In this document: piece after piece, positions 1 through 7,214 of the stretch | Numbering within the stretch: position 1 is the stretch's first letter | Layout of the letters: every line of letters starts with the position of its first letter | From: Alterirhizorhabdus sp964247265 | GTDB taxonomy: Bacteria; Pseudomonadota; Alphaproteobacteria; Sphingomonadales; Sphingomonadaceae | NCBI GenBank assembly: GCA_964247265.1 | Contig: CAXTTS010000066.1 | Coordinates: forward strand, 1 to 15,448 | DNA length: 15,448 nt | Direction: 5' to 3' | The notes under the pieces: generated by a model | The model's input: only the letters and a program-made list of their open reading frames with translations | The model's database searches: none | What the model was told of the DNA's origin: nothing | Program-made: the position numbers and the translations under genes

Positions 1-1584
1 TTCGACATGCCGCCGCATGCCGAGGCGGACCGCGCGGACGACGCGCCGCCCGGCGCGCTGGAACTGCCGGATCATGCCCGCCGCTCGGTCGCGGCGGTGG
101 GGCCGCTGTCGCCGGAGGATGCCGGGCTGGGCAGCGATCCGTTCGGCGGCGCGAGCGGGCGTTTCCTTGCCGGGCTGATGCGGCGGCTGAACGCGCCGGT
201 GCCGTCGCGCTGGGAAGCGATCCTGCTGCGTCGCGCGCTGATGGCGCAGACGGCGGCGCCGCGCGCGATCGATCCGGTCGACTGGGTGGCGGAGCGCGCG
301 TGGCTGCTGCTGCGGCTGGGCGAGGCGGATGCCGCGCGGATGCTGGTGCAGGCGGTGGATGTCGATCGCTACACGCCGCGCATGTTCCAGGTCGCGATGC
401 AGACGGCGCTGGCCACGGCGGACCCGGCCGGCCTGTGCGCGATCGCCGCGCAAGGCGGTGCGACAAGCGGCGAGGCGGCGTGGCCGCTGGCGACCGCGAT
501 CTGCGACGGCCTTTCCGGCGAGGCGGCGACATCTGGCGCGCTGATTGATCAGGCGCGGCAGAAGCGGCTGGCGAGCGGCATCGATCTGCTGCTGGCCGAA
601 AAGGTGATCGGCGCCGGCGTGAACGGCAGGCGGGCGATCAACATCGACTGGGCGGGCGTGGAGCGGCTGAACGCCTGGCGGTTCGGTCTGGCGAGCGCCG
701 TCGGCCTGGCGATACCCGATCCGCTGTTCATGACCGTCGGCCCGCAGGTGCAGGCGTGGCGCGCGCGCGCGCCGATGCTGGCGCCGCAGGCGCGGCTGGT
801 ACCGGCCCGCGTGGCGGCGGCGCTGGGCGTCTATTCCAGTGCCGCGCTGGTCGATCTCTACGGCGCCGTGGCCGACCAGACCGATCCCACCGAAATCGAC
901 CAGACCGACGCCGGGCGGCTGCGCGCGGCCTATGTGGGGGCGGACAGCGATGCCCGTCTGGCGGCGCTGCGGGCGCTGTGGAGCGGGCCACATGACGCGC
1001 GCGATCGCTATGCCGCCGCGATCCTGACGGCGCGCGCGGCGGCGCGGATCGCGCCCGATGCCGCTTATGGCAACGATGCCGGCGCGCTGATCGGCGCGAT
1101 GTTCGCGGCCGGGCTGGATCGGCAGGCGGCGCGCTGGGCGCCGGTCGTCAGTGGTTTGTCGGGCGGCACGGGAGACGCGGGCTGGGCTATGCTGGCGGTC
1201 GGTGCCGAGCAGCCGGTAGTCGATACCGGCGCAAGCCAGGTGTCCGCCTTTGCCGACCGGGCGGGGGAGGGTAGCCGACGCGCGCAGTTGCTGGTGGCGG
1301 CGCTGGCCGGGCTGGGTCGCCTCGCACCCGCGACGGCAACCCGGCTGGCAGAGGCCAATGCGCTGTCGCTCACCAGCGAGGATCGCTGGACGCGGGCCCT
1401 CGATCTGGCGGCGCGGGGTGGCCAGACCGGGACCGTCGCCTTGCTGGTCGCCACAGGGATGCAGACGCGCAGCTGGGGCGGGGTTCCGGCCCATTATGTC
1501 TACCGCATGATCTCGGCGCTGCGCCGCGTCGGGTTGGAGGGCGAGGCGCGGATGATCGCCGCCGAAGCGATGACCCGATCATGA
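1..1584 (+). CDS. Hypothetical alanine-rich protein, 5' end outside window
   Basis: The reading frame is open from the first base of the window. The first in-frame ATG is at base 7, but it opens a Pro/Ala/Asp-rich stretch that does not look like a natural N-terminus, so the gene very probably starts upstream. At least 525 residues are visible, dominated by Ala, Arg, Leu and Gly and with many predicted amphipathic helices. This resembles an alpha-helical repeat (TPR/Sel1-like) scaffold, but no clean repeat consensus can be read. No catalytic motif, signal peptide or membrane segment is visible in this part. The stop codon overlaps the xerD start (ATGA, bases 1581-1584), so the two are almost certainly co-transcribed and translationally coupled. 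I do not recognise the family. Function is unknown; confidence is in the gene being real. Confidence 0.8.
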   Translation, partial: FDMPPHAEADRADDAPPGALELPDHARRSVAAVGPLSPEDAGLGSDPFGGASGRFLAGLMRRLNAPVPSRWEAILLRRALMAQTAAPRAIDPVDWVAERAWLLLRLGEADAARMLVQAVDVDRYTPRMFQVAMQTALATADPAGLCAIAAQGGATSGEAAWPLATAICDGLSGEAATSGALIDQARQKRLASGIDLLLAEKVIGAGVNGRRAINIDWAGVERLNAWRFGLASAVGLAIPDPLFMTVGPQVQAWRARAPMLAPQARLVPARVAAALGVYSSAALVDLYGAVADQTDPTEIDQTDAGRLRAAYVGADSDARLAALRALWSGPHDARDRYAAAILTARAAARIAPDAAYGNDAGALIGAMFAAGLDRQAARWAPVVSGLSGGTGDAGWAMLAVGAEQPVVDTGASQVSAFADRAGEGSRRAQLLVAALAGLGRLAPATATRLAEANALSLTSEDRWTRALDLAARGGQTGTVALLVATGMQTRSWGGVPAHYVYRMISALRRVGLEGEARMIAAEAMTRS

Positions 1585-2492
1585 CGGAGAACCGGGACGC
1601 GCCGCTGATCGCGCGCTTCCTGGAGATGATGGCGGCCGAGGCCGGGGCCGCGCGCAACACGTTGGCCGCCTACGGCTCCGATCTGCGCGGTGCGTCGGCC
1701 GAACTGGACGGGCGGCTGGCCGAGGCGGATGAGGCGGCGTTGGCGCGGCTGGGCGCGGCGTGGCTGCCGCTGGCGCGGTCGAGCGTGGCGCGCAAGTCGG
1801 CGGCGGTGCGTCGCTTCCTCGCGTTCCTCGTCAAGGAGGGCGAGCGGCCGGACGATCCCTCGGCCGCGCTGCCCCGACCCGGCGCCGCGCGCAGCCTGCC
1901 GCGCACCCTGGGGCATGACGACGTGGATCGCCTGTTTGCCGCACTGAGCGAGCGGCCGGCATCGCCTGCCACGTTGCGGCTGACCGCGCTGATCGAGTTG
2001 CTGTACGGCTCCGGCCTGCGTGCGACCGAACTCGTGTCGCTGCCCCGGCGGGCGCTGCGCGGCGACGATCCGTTCATCATCCTGCGCGGCAAGGGCGGGC
2101 GCGAGCGGCTGGTGCCGATCTCCACGCGCGCGCGGGCCGCCGTGCGCGCGTGGGAGGCGACGGTGCCGGCGGATGCGGCGTGGCTGTTCCCCTCCGGCAC
2201 AAAGCATCTCAGCCGCATCCGCCTCTATCAGTTGCTGAAGGAACTGGCGGCGGAGGCCGGCATTCCGCCCGAGCGGATCAGCCCGCACGTCCTGCGCCAC
2301 GCCTTCGCCACGCATCTGCTGGAGGGGGGCGCCGATCTGCGGGCGTTGCAGATGCTGCTGGGCCATGCCGACATCGCCACCACGCAGATCTACACCCATG
2401 TCGACAGCCGGCGGCTGGTCGAGCTGGTCAACAGCCGCCACCCGATGGCCGATCCGCCGCGCGACGTTGACGCGCCCGTCGCCGCGCCGTAA
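1581..2492 (+). CDS. xerD: Site-specific tyrosine recombinase XerD
   Basis: This 303-residue tyrosine recombinase should act with XerC at dif to resolve chromosome dimers at division. It has an N-terminal SAM-like DNA-binding domain (about residues 8-90) and a C-terminal catalytic domain. The catalytic set is complete: R147 in GSGLRATEL, K171 in RGKGGRER, H236 and R239 in SPHVLRHAFATH, H262 in LLGHADIATTQ, and nucleophile Y271 in QIYTHV. The run SPHVLRHAFATHLLEGGADL followed by QMLLGH is closer to XerD than to XerC, which usually has TPHKLRHSFATH and QELLGH. Length is normal. It starts inside the stop of the preceding gene, and accA follows after 9 bases. It could be a XerC/D-like paralogue, but completeness and housekeeping context favour the chromosomal XerD. 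Confidence 0.9.
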   Translation: MTENRDAPLIARFLEMMAAEAGAARNTLAAYGSDLRGASAELDGRLAEADEAALARLGAAWLPLARSSVARKSAAVRRFLAFLVKEGERPDDPSAALPRPGAARSLPRTLGHDDVDRLFAALSERPASPATLRLTALIELLYGSGLRATELVSLPRRALRGDDPFIILRGKGGRERLVPISTRARAAVRAWEATVPADAAWLFPSGTKHLSRIRLYQLLKELAAEAGIPPERISPHVLRHAFATHLLEGGADLRALQMLLGHADIATTQIYTHVDSRRLVELVNSRHPMADPPRDVDAPVAAP

Positions 2493-2501
2493 CCGCCGCG
2501 C

Positions 2502-3443
2502 ATGGTAGCCTTTCTGGATTTCGAAAAGCCCGTTGCCGAGCTGCAGGGTCGCATCGCCGAACTGCGCGAGACGGCGGAGGCCGGCGCGATCGACATTGAT
2601 GCGGAGGTCGCCCGGCTCGAGGCCAAGTCGCAGAAGCTGCTGCGCGATACCTATGCCAAGCTGGCGCCGTGGCAGAAGACGCAGGTGGCGCGTCATCCCG
2701 AGCGGCCGCATCTGAAGGATTATGTCGCCGGCTTCGTCGAGGATTTCACGCCGCTGGCCGGCGACCGCGCCTTTGCCGACGACAAGGCGATCATCGGCGG
2801 CCTCGGCCGCATAGCCGGCCGGCGGGTCGTAATTATCGGCCATGAGAAGGGCGACGATACCGCCAGCCGGCTGCGCCACAATTTTGGCATGGCCAAGCCC
2901 GAGGGATATCGCAAGGCGATCCGCCTGATGGAGCTGGCGGACCGGTTCGGCCTGCCGGTGGTGAGCCTGGTCGATACCTCGGGCGCGTTCCCCGGCATCC
3001 AGGCGGAGGAGCGCGGACAGGCGGAGGCGATCGCGCGATCGACCGAGACCTGCCTCGGCCTCCGCGTGCCGCTGGTGACGGCGGTGGTGGGGGAAGGTGG
3101 ATCGGGCGGCGCGGTGGCGCTGGCCGCGGCGAACCGGGTGCTGATGTTCGAACATGCGGTCTACTCGGTGATCTCGCCGGAAGGCTGCGCCTCGATCCTG
3201 TGGCGCACTGGCGAGAAGGCGCCGGAAGCGGCCGAGGCGATGAAGATCACCGCGCAGGATCTGAAACGGCTGGGCGTGATCGACCGGATCGTGGCGGAAC
3301 CGGTCGGCGGGGCGCATCGCGATCGCGCGGCGGCGATCAGCGAACTCGGCAAGGTGTTGAGCGAGGAACTGGCCGATCTGGCGAATATGCCGCGCGATGC
3401 GCTGCGCGAGGCTCGGCGCGCCAAGTTCCTCGCCATCGGTTGA
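2502..3443 (+). CDS. accA: Acetyl-CoA carboxylase carboxyltransferase subunit alpha
   Basis: AccA pairs with AccD to form the carboxyltransferase of acetyl-CoA carboxylase. It moves the carboxyl group from biotin to acetyl-CoA, the committed step of fatty acid synthesis, in the cytoplasm. The 313-residue product has the family's normal length. The N-terminus (MVAFLDFEKPVAEL) is a typical AccA opening with a helical stretch to about residue 55, then HPERPHLKDY (65-74). The crotonase-fold core has DTSGAFPGIQAEERGQ (158-173) and the glycine-rich GEGGSGGA (197-204), which builds an oxyanion hole. YSVISPEGCASILWR follows and is also characteristic. It begins 9 bases after xerD, without a strong Shine-Dalgarno, which fits readthrough translation in an operon. 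The pairing with xerD is probably positional rather than functional. Identification is very secure. Confidence 0.97.
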   Translation: MVAFLDFEKPVAELQGRIAELRETAEAGAIDIDAEVARLEAKSQKLLRDTYAKLAPWQKTQVARHPERPHLKDYVAGFVEDFTPLAGDRAFADDKAIIGGLGRIAGRRVVIIGHEKGDDTASRLRHNFGMAKPEGYRKAIRLMELADRFGLPVVSLVDTSGAFPGIQAEERGQAEAIARSTETCLGLRVPLVTAVVGEGGSGGAVALAAANRVLMFEHAVYSVISPEGCASILWRTGEKAPEAAEAMKITAQDLKRLGVIDRIVAEPVGGAHRDRAAAISELGKVLSEELADLANMPRDALREARRAKFLAIG

Positions 3444-3474
3444 GCGGACGCCGGCCCGGTCTGGCTGAACGGGC

Positions 3475-3498
3475 TATCGGCGACGGCGGCAGCCGATA
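3475..3498. terminator. Possible bidirectional hairpin between convergent genes
   Basis: A perfect 7-bp inverted repeat, TATCGGC and GCCGATA, with a 10-base loop lies between the convergent ends of accA and the response-regulator gene. No T-run follows on either strand, so this is at best a weak or Rho-assisted end. The location, not the structure, is the main support. Confidence 0.3.
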
Positions 3499-3521
3499 CC
3501 GGCTCGAAACTGGCGCTTCCG

Positions 3522-4301
3522 TCAGGGCTGGCCGGAAAGCTGCGCCGGCTGCGTTGGGACCGCACGCGGCGGCATCGCCTTCTCCACGGCTGCGGGCGCG
3601 GCGCCGCTGAAATCGAGCCGGTAGCCGCGACCATATAGTGCGGCGAGGGTGAATCCGCGATCCGGCCGCAGTTCAAGCTTGGTCCGCAGGCGCGAGACAT
3701 GAACGTCGAGCGTGCGGGTCGACGGCGCGACGTCGTCGCCCCAGATGGTGGCCAATATATGCTCCCGGCCGAGCGGCACGCCCAGGTTCCGGCACAGCAG
3801 CAAGGCGAGGGCATATTCCTTCGCCGTCAGTTCCACCAGTTCGTCGTCGAGATAGGCCCTGAGACCCTCCGGCTCCAGCCGCAGATGGCCTATGCTCGCC
3901 TCGACACGCGGCCCGGCCGAGGTTCCGCGACGCAGGGCGGCGTTGATCTGCGCGAGCAGCACGGCGCCGGCGACGGGTCGCACAAGGCAGTAGTCCGCGC
4001 CCTCATCGAGCGCGTGGACGAAATCCTCGGGGTGGGCCGGCGAGACGATGGCGATGATCGGCAGGCCGTAGCCGAAGCGCCCCCTCGCGGCCACGATCAC
4101 CTCTGCGGGATCGGTATCGGACGAGATTCTACCGATCAGCAGCAGATCGCACGCCATATCGGCCAATTCGCCGGGCGTGTCCGATCCGCCCGCGAAACGT
4201 CGGCAGGAATGCCCGGCGCCGCGCAGCGCGCTCATCAGCGCAGCGGCGGCGGCGGGATCGCACTCGATCAAAGCGATGCGGCAGAGCGAGCGGCGTTCCA
4301 T
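3522..4301 (-). CDS. OmpR/PhoB-type winged-helix regulator with degenerate receiver
   Basis: This 259-residue protein has a receiver-like domain (about residues 8-125) and a trans_reg_C winged-helix DNA-binding domain (about 132-232). The second domain shows the family signature: LTAKEYALALLL (158-169), LGREHILATIWGDD, TRTLDVHVSRLRTKLE (195-210) and GRGYRLDF. It should bind DNA as a transcription factor. The receiver is unusual. Where the phospho-acceptor Asp should end beta-3 (DLLLI-x) there is Gly57. The conserved beta-5 Lys is Arg108 in LVRP, and one acidic-pocket residue is Cys14 (ECD for the usual EDD). Normal Asp phosphorylation is therefore unlikely, and it may be an orphan controlled by dimerisation, a ligand or abundance. 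No histidine kinase lies beside it. The roughly 25-residue Pro/Ala-rich tail is probably disordered. It faces accA tail to tail. Confidence 0.9.
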   Translation of the reverse strand: MERRSLCRIALIECDPAAAAALMSALRGAGHSCRRFAGGSDTPGELADMACDLLLIGRISSDTDPAEVIVAARGRFGYGLPIIAIVSPAHPEDFVHALDEGADYCLVRPVAGAVLLAQINAALRRGTSAGPRVEASIGHLRLEPEGLRAYLDDELVELTAKEYALALLLCRNLGVPLGREHILATIWGDDVAPSTRTLDVHVSRLRTKLELRPDRGFTLAALYGRGYRLDFSGAAPAAVEKAMPPRAVPTQPAQLSGQP

Positions 4302-4333
4302 CCCGCAACGCTATCAGCAGACCGGAGATCGTT

Positions 4334-4353
4334 AATGGACAAGCAAGTCCATT
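4334..4353. promoter_or_regulatory. Inverted repeat upstream of the regulator gene
   Basis: A perfect 7-bp inverted repeat, AATGGAC and GTCCATT, with a 6-base spacer sits about 33 bases before the start codon of the winged-helix regulator. Position and symmetry suit an operator, possibly autoregulatory. It could equally be a hairpin ending the leftward tRNA-Gly transcript, although no T-run follows in that direction. The function is inference. Confidence 0.3.
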
Positions 4354-4407
4354 TCGGAACGAGCGGCAGATCGGAAGCTATGTGAGCCCGAACAATGGTC
4401 GGGAGCC

Positions 4408-4435
4408 TGGAGCGGGTGGAGAGAATCGAACCCCA
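4408..4435 (-). repeat. Decayed copy of the tRNA-Gly 3' end
   Basis: Read on the minus strand, this 28-base stretch repeats the T-arm, acceptor strand, discriminator and CCA of the intact tRNA-Gly(CCC) gene, matching it at 24 of 28 positions (intact counterpart 4492-4519, offset 84 bases). The TTCGATT T-loop and CACCCGCTCCA end are kept, while the changes weaken the T-stem. No matching D-arm, anticodon arm or 5' acceptor strand is recognisable upstream, so it is a remnant and not a functional tRNA. It may be left from a tandem duplication or from an integration event that used the tRNA 3' end as attachment site. Confidence 0.65.
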
Positions 4436-4491
4436 AGCGCAGCCCGGCAGAGCGCCATCGTGTAAGCGAGGGTTCTCACCTACTGCAACGG

Positions 4492-4565
4492 TGGAGCGGG
4501 TGAAGGGAATCGAACCCTCGTCGTAAGCTTGGGAAGCTTCTGCTCTACCATTGAGCTACACCCGC
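4492..4565 (-). tRNA. tRNA-Gly (anticodon CCC)
   Basis: A complete 74-base cloverleaf including an encoded CCA. The acceptor stem is GCGGGTG with CACCCGC, followed by discriminator T. The D-arm is GCTC/GAGC with an AATGGTA loop. The anticodon loop is TTCCCAA (anticodon CCC, decoding GGG). The T-arm is GAGGG/CCCTT with a TTCGATT loop. The outermost anticodon-stem pair looks like a G-A mismatch and the other four pairs are sound. Overall the sequence closely resembles bacterial tRNA-Gly(CCC) genes. Confidence 0.95.
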
Positions 4566-4574
4566 ATGGTGGCG

Positions 4575-4602
4575 GAGATAACCGCTTTGCTGCGGGCGTC
4601 AA
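4575..4602 (-). promoter_or_regulatory. Candidate promoter of tRNA-Gly
   Basis: On the minus strand a TTGACG -35 element (complement of 4597-4602) is followed after 16 bases by TATCTC (complement of 4575-4580), placing transcription start just before the mature tRNA 5' end. The -35 element contains the TGA stop codon of the CAP-domain gene. The match is good for -35 and moderate for -10. Confidence 0.5.
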
Positions 4603-5273
4603 GGCGCCATCGCGCTTCCCCTCCGGCTACTGGTGGCCTCGCGCGCCTGGCGGCGTCGGCGGGCAATGGGCGGAGCATCCGTGCCGCCGGCGAGATCGAC
4701 CACGCACATCAGGCCGTAGCGGGCGTGGGCGCCGCAGGCGGCGCCGGCGCGGGCGAAGCTCGGGTCGAAGATCGCCTCGCGGTGGCCGCGATCCGCCACG
4801 CCATCATCGATGATGAGTTCGCGCACCACGGCCGATGCGGTGCGCGGGCCATAAGCGATCACCTCCCCCACCACATATGGGCGCACGCCCCGGCGGAGCA
4901 CGCGGTCGAGCGGGGTGGTGCCGTCACGCGCGTCATGGCCCTCGAGACCGGACGGACCCTGATCGCGAACATGGTCGGCCGCTGCCCAGGCCAGCGCCGG
5001 CGCAGAGGCAAGCGGGGGCAGCGCCGGCTGTTGCCGCAAGGCGGCGATGGCTTCGTCGAGCGCCCGGACGCCTTCCACCGTGATGAGATCGAACGGCTCG
5101 CCCGGTTGGCGCATGATGCGACCGTGGAAGCGGGCGCGATATTGTTCCAGCTCGCGCGCATAGGCTGGCGGCGCGGCGCGGATTCGATTCATCTCGGCGA
5201 CGATGCCGGCCGCGGGATCGGCTAGAGATGCGGGCGATGCGGCGGCAAGCCAGAGCGCAGCGACGGTGAACAT
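4599..5273 (-). CDS. Secreted CAP/SCP-domain protein
   Basis: The 224-residue product opens with a hydrophobic segment (MFTVAALWLAAASPASLADP) that looks like a Sec signal peptide, probably cleaved near residue 18, so it should be exported. The rest matches the CAP (SCP/PR-1-like) fold. An N-terminal helix (IVAEMNRIRAAPPAYA) is followed by PALAWAAADHVRDQG with H101, GLEGHD with H113, GEVIAYG (136-142, for the usual GENI) with E137, and DRGHREAIFDPSF with H164. H101 or H113 with E137 and H164 could form the usual CAP pocket. C180 and C190 may form a disulfide. The tail after about residue 203 is Arg-rich and probably unstructured. The start is supported by AGGGG upstream. Bacterial CAP proteins have no single known function. 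It lies between the 66-residue gene and tRNA-Gly, whose promoter overlaps its stop. Confidence 0.85.
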   Translation of the reverse strand: MFTVAALWLAAASPASLADPAAGIVAEMNRIRAAPPAYARELEQYRARFHGRIMRQPGEPFDLITVEGVRALDEAIAALRQQPALPPLASAPALAWAAADHVRDQGPSGLEGHDARDGTTPLDRVLRRGVRPYVVGEVIAYGPRTASAVVRELIIDDGVADRGHREAIFDPSFARAGAACGAHARYGLMCVVDLAGGTDAPPIARRRRQAREATSSRRGSAMAP

Positions 5274-5337
5274 CAGCCGCCCCTGCTATGTTGCAGCTTA
5301 ACCCAGGATTGCACGGCCGGCGACCAAGCCGCAGCGC

Positions 5338-5538
5338 TTATGGCTCGCCGAAGGTACGCAGCAGGTAATCGGCTACGTCGCCATGGGCGGCGGCGCGCAG
5401 TTCGTTGCCGGCGATGCCGTTCTCCAGCGCCTCCACCTCCCAGCGTTCGGCAACCTGCTCGGCCTCGCTGCGCGTCAACGGAGCGGTATCCTGCTTCAGG
5501 GTCCACTCGGTCAGAAATTCCTGCGCCCGTTCGCTCAT
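5338..5538 (-). CDS. Small conserved hypothetical protein (66 aa)
   Basis: A short acidic soluble protein, MSERAQEFLTEW onward, predicted mostly helical, with no Cys, signal peptide or membrane segment. A Shine-Dalgarno-like GAGGAA lies about 6 bases before the ATG, and the gene starts 22 bases after the nhaA stop, so it is probably the last gene of the nhaA operon. The pattern (short, MS-R-x-FL-x-W start, helix-rich, ending near YLLRTFG) resembles small alphaproteobacterial DUF768-like proteins, but I am not certain of the family. No function can be assigned. Its reality rests on the ribosome-binding site, the spacing and a protein-like composition. Confidence 0.65.
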   Translation of the reverse strand: MSERAQEFLTEWTLKQDTAPLTRSEAEQVAERWEVEALENGIAGNELRAAAHGDVADYLLRTFGEP

Positions 5539-5560
5539 GCCTGTTCCTCGCTTGTCATCA

Positions 5561-6742
5561 TCATGCCGAACGGTTTCCGGCCGCGCGCGATCCTCGCGCC
5601 TGCGCGGCGATCAGGACCAGCGAACCGGCGAGCGCCGACAGGATGGAGCCGAGCAGCACGCCGACCTTCACCGCGTCCATCTGCGCGGGGCCGGAGAAAG
5701 CGAGGCCGCCGATGAACAGGCTCATCGTGAAGCCAATGCCGCAGAGCAATGCGACCCCATAGACCTGCGGCCAGCCGGCGCCTCGCGGTCGCCGGGCGAT
5801 GCCTAGCCGAACCGCCAGCCATACCGCGCCGAGGACGCCGGCCTGCTTGCCGAGGAACAGGCCGGCGGCGATACCCAGCGGCAAGGGCGAGGCAAGCTGC
5901 GCGATGCCGATGCCGCCAAGTGCCACACCGGCATTGGCGAAGCCGAACAGCGGCACGACGAGGAAGGCGACCCAGGGGTTCAGCGCGTGCTCCAGCCGGT
6001 GCAGCGGCGATCGCGCATCGTCCGGCGCGCCGGGGCTGCGCCTGAGCGGGATGGCGAGCGCGACGAGCACGCCGGCGATCGTCGCATGGATGCCGGAGGC
6101 GTGGATTGCCAGCCACAGGCCGAGCGCCAGCACGAGATAGGGCCACAAACGGGTGACACCGGCCCGGTTCAATCCCCAGAGCGCCGCCAGCAACACCGCC
6201 GCCAGCAGGAGCGCGGGCAGGCTGATCCCGGCGGTATAAGCGAGGGCGATGATGGCGATCGCGCCCATATCGTCGACGATCGCGACCGTGGTGAGGAACA
6301 GCTTGAGCGATGCGGGCGCGCGGCGGCCGAGCAGGGCCAGCACGCCGATGGCGAAGGCGATGTCGGTGGCGGAGGGGATTGCCCAGCCGCGTGCGAGGCC
6401 CGGGCTGCTGCCCGCAACCGCGAGATAAACCAGCGCCGGCACCGCCATGCCGCCCGCCGCGGCGATCATCGGCAGCGCGCGATCGGGCCAGGTCGCGAGA
6501 TGGCCGTCGACGAACTCTCGCTTGATCTCCAGCCCGACGAGCAGGAAGAACAGCGTCATCAGCCCGTCGTTGATCCAGTGGAGCAGCGAAAGCGGCCCTA
6601 ACGTGGTGCCAAAAATGGCGAAGTAGGTGGATGCCAGCGGCGAGTTCGCGGCGATCATCGCCGCGAGGGCGGCGAGGATCAGGACGATGCCGCCGGCTGC
6701 CTCGCCGCGCAGGAACGCGCGCAGCATCGATGGCGCGCGCAT
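5561..6742 (-). CDS. nhaA: Na+/H+ antiporter NhaA
   Basis: NhaA is an inner-membrane antiporter that exports one Na+ (or Li+) for two H+, giving salt and alkaline-pH tolerance. The 393-residue product has about twelve hydrophobic segments. Family signatures are intact: LEIKRE (71-76, matching the E. coli pH-sensing region with E78/R81/E82), ATDIAFAIG with D127, the ion-binding pair D157-D158 in VAIVDDMGAIAI, K299 in FLGKQAG, and GIGFTMSLFIGGLAF (335-349). I chose the ATG at 6742 (MRAPSMLRAFLRGEAAGG), which matches usual NhaA N-termini. An in-frame ATG 63 bases upstream would add a basic, non-homologous-looking leader lying inside the DUF1178 gene. It follows that gene after 4 bases and is probably co-transcribed with it. 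No nhaR-like regulator is adjacent. Confidence 0.95.
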   Translation of the reverse strand: MRAPSMLRAFLRGEAAGGIVLILAALAAMIAANSPLASTYFAIFGTTLGPLSLLHWINDGLMTLFFLLVGLEIKREFVDGHLATWPDRALPMIAAAGGMAVPALVYLAVAGSSPGLARGWAIPSATDIAFAIGVLALLGRRAPASLKLFLTTVAIVDDMGAIAIIALAYTAGISLPALLLAAVLLAALWGLNRAGVTRLWPYLVLALGLWLAIHASGIHATIAGVLVALAIPLRRSPGAPDDARSPLHRLEHALNPWVAFLVVPLFGFANAGVALGGIGIAQLASPLPLGIAAGLFLGKQAGVLGAVWLAVRLGIARRPRGAGWPQVYGVALLCGIGFTMSLFIGGLAFSGPAQMDAVKVGVLLGSILSALAGSLVLIAAQARGSRAAGNRSA

Positions 6743-6746
6743 CGGC

Positions 6747-7214
6747 CTAATTATCGCTGTTGGGCGGGCGCACCGGGAAGGGCAGGGGAGCGACGTCGAT
6801 CCCATCCTCGATCAGCGCCTTCGCCTCGACCGGCGTCGCGATGCCGTGGATGGCGCGCTGCTTCGCCTCGCCATGATGGATCGCGCGCGCCTCGTCGGCG
6901 AAGCGGCGGCCGACATGCTCGGAGCCTTCGAGCGCCTGCCGCTGCGCCTCGGCCAGCTTGGCCATCAATGATTTGAGCGCGGCGGGGCCGGGCGTCGCGG
7001 GGGCGGGCTTGGCAAGCGACGTGGTGGTGGCCGGCCGGCTGTTGCCTTTGGGCGCGACGTTCGGCGCCATGACCGCCTTGGCGACATTCTTGTCCCCGCA
7101 GATCGGGCAGGCGACGAGACCGCGTCGGGATTGCGACTCGTAATCGTCGGTGGAGCCGAACCAGGCCTCGAAGACATGGCCCGCCTGACCGCACGCCAGA
7201 TCGAACACGATCAT
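6747..7214 (-). CDS. DUF1178 family protein
   Basis: The 155-residue product begins MIVFDLACGQAGHVFEAWFG and continues to VACPICGD, the hallmark of DUF1178. C8, H13, C36 and C39 could form a zinc-ribbon-like site. A Pro/Ala/Lys-rich linker (about 50-80) leads to a helical C-terminal half rich in Glu and Ala (KSLMAKLAEAQRQALEGSEH) and a short ending with IDVAPLPFPVRPP. No enzyme motif is seen. Its start overlaps the stop of the amidase gene by 4 bases (ATGA), so the two are coupled. From memory, this gene often follows the comF-grx-nitrilase block in alphaproteobacteria, suggesting a shared but unknown job. Function is unknown. Confidence 0.88.
   Translation of the reverse strand: MIVFDLACGQAGHVFEAWFGSTDDYESQSRRGLVACPICGDKNVAKAVMAPNVAPKGNSRPATTTSLAKPAPATPGPAALKSLMAKLAEAQRQALEGSEHVGRRFADEARAIHHGEAKQRAIHGIATPVEAKALIEDGIDVAPLPFPVRPPNSDN

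Noticed and set aside
1500..3317. 605-codon minus-strand open frame across xerD and accA
   Set aside because: It is antisense to two certain genes, and its His/Arg/Gln-rich product is typical of a GC-rich shadow frame.
4411..4490. A second complete tRNA gene beside tRNA-Gly
   Set aside because: Only the T-arm and 3' acceptor strand are present. No complementary 5' acceptor strand, D-arm or anticodon arm can be formed.
6743..6805. 21-residue longer N-terminus for NhaA
   Set aside because: It overlaps the end of the DUF1178 gene and does not look like an NhaA start, while MRAPSMLRAF does.
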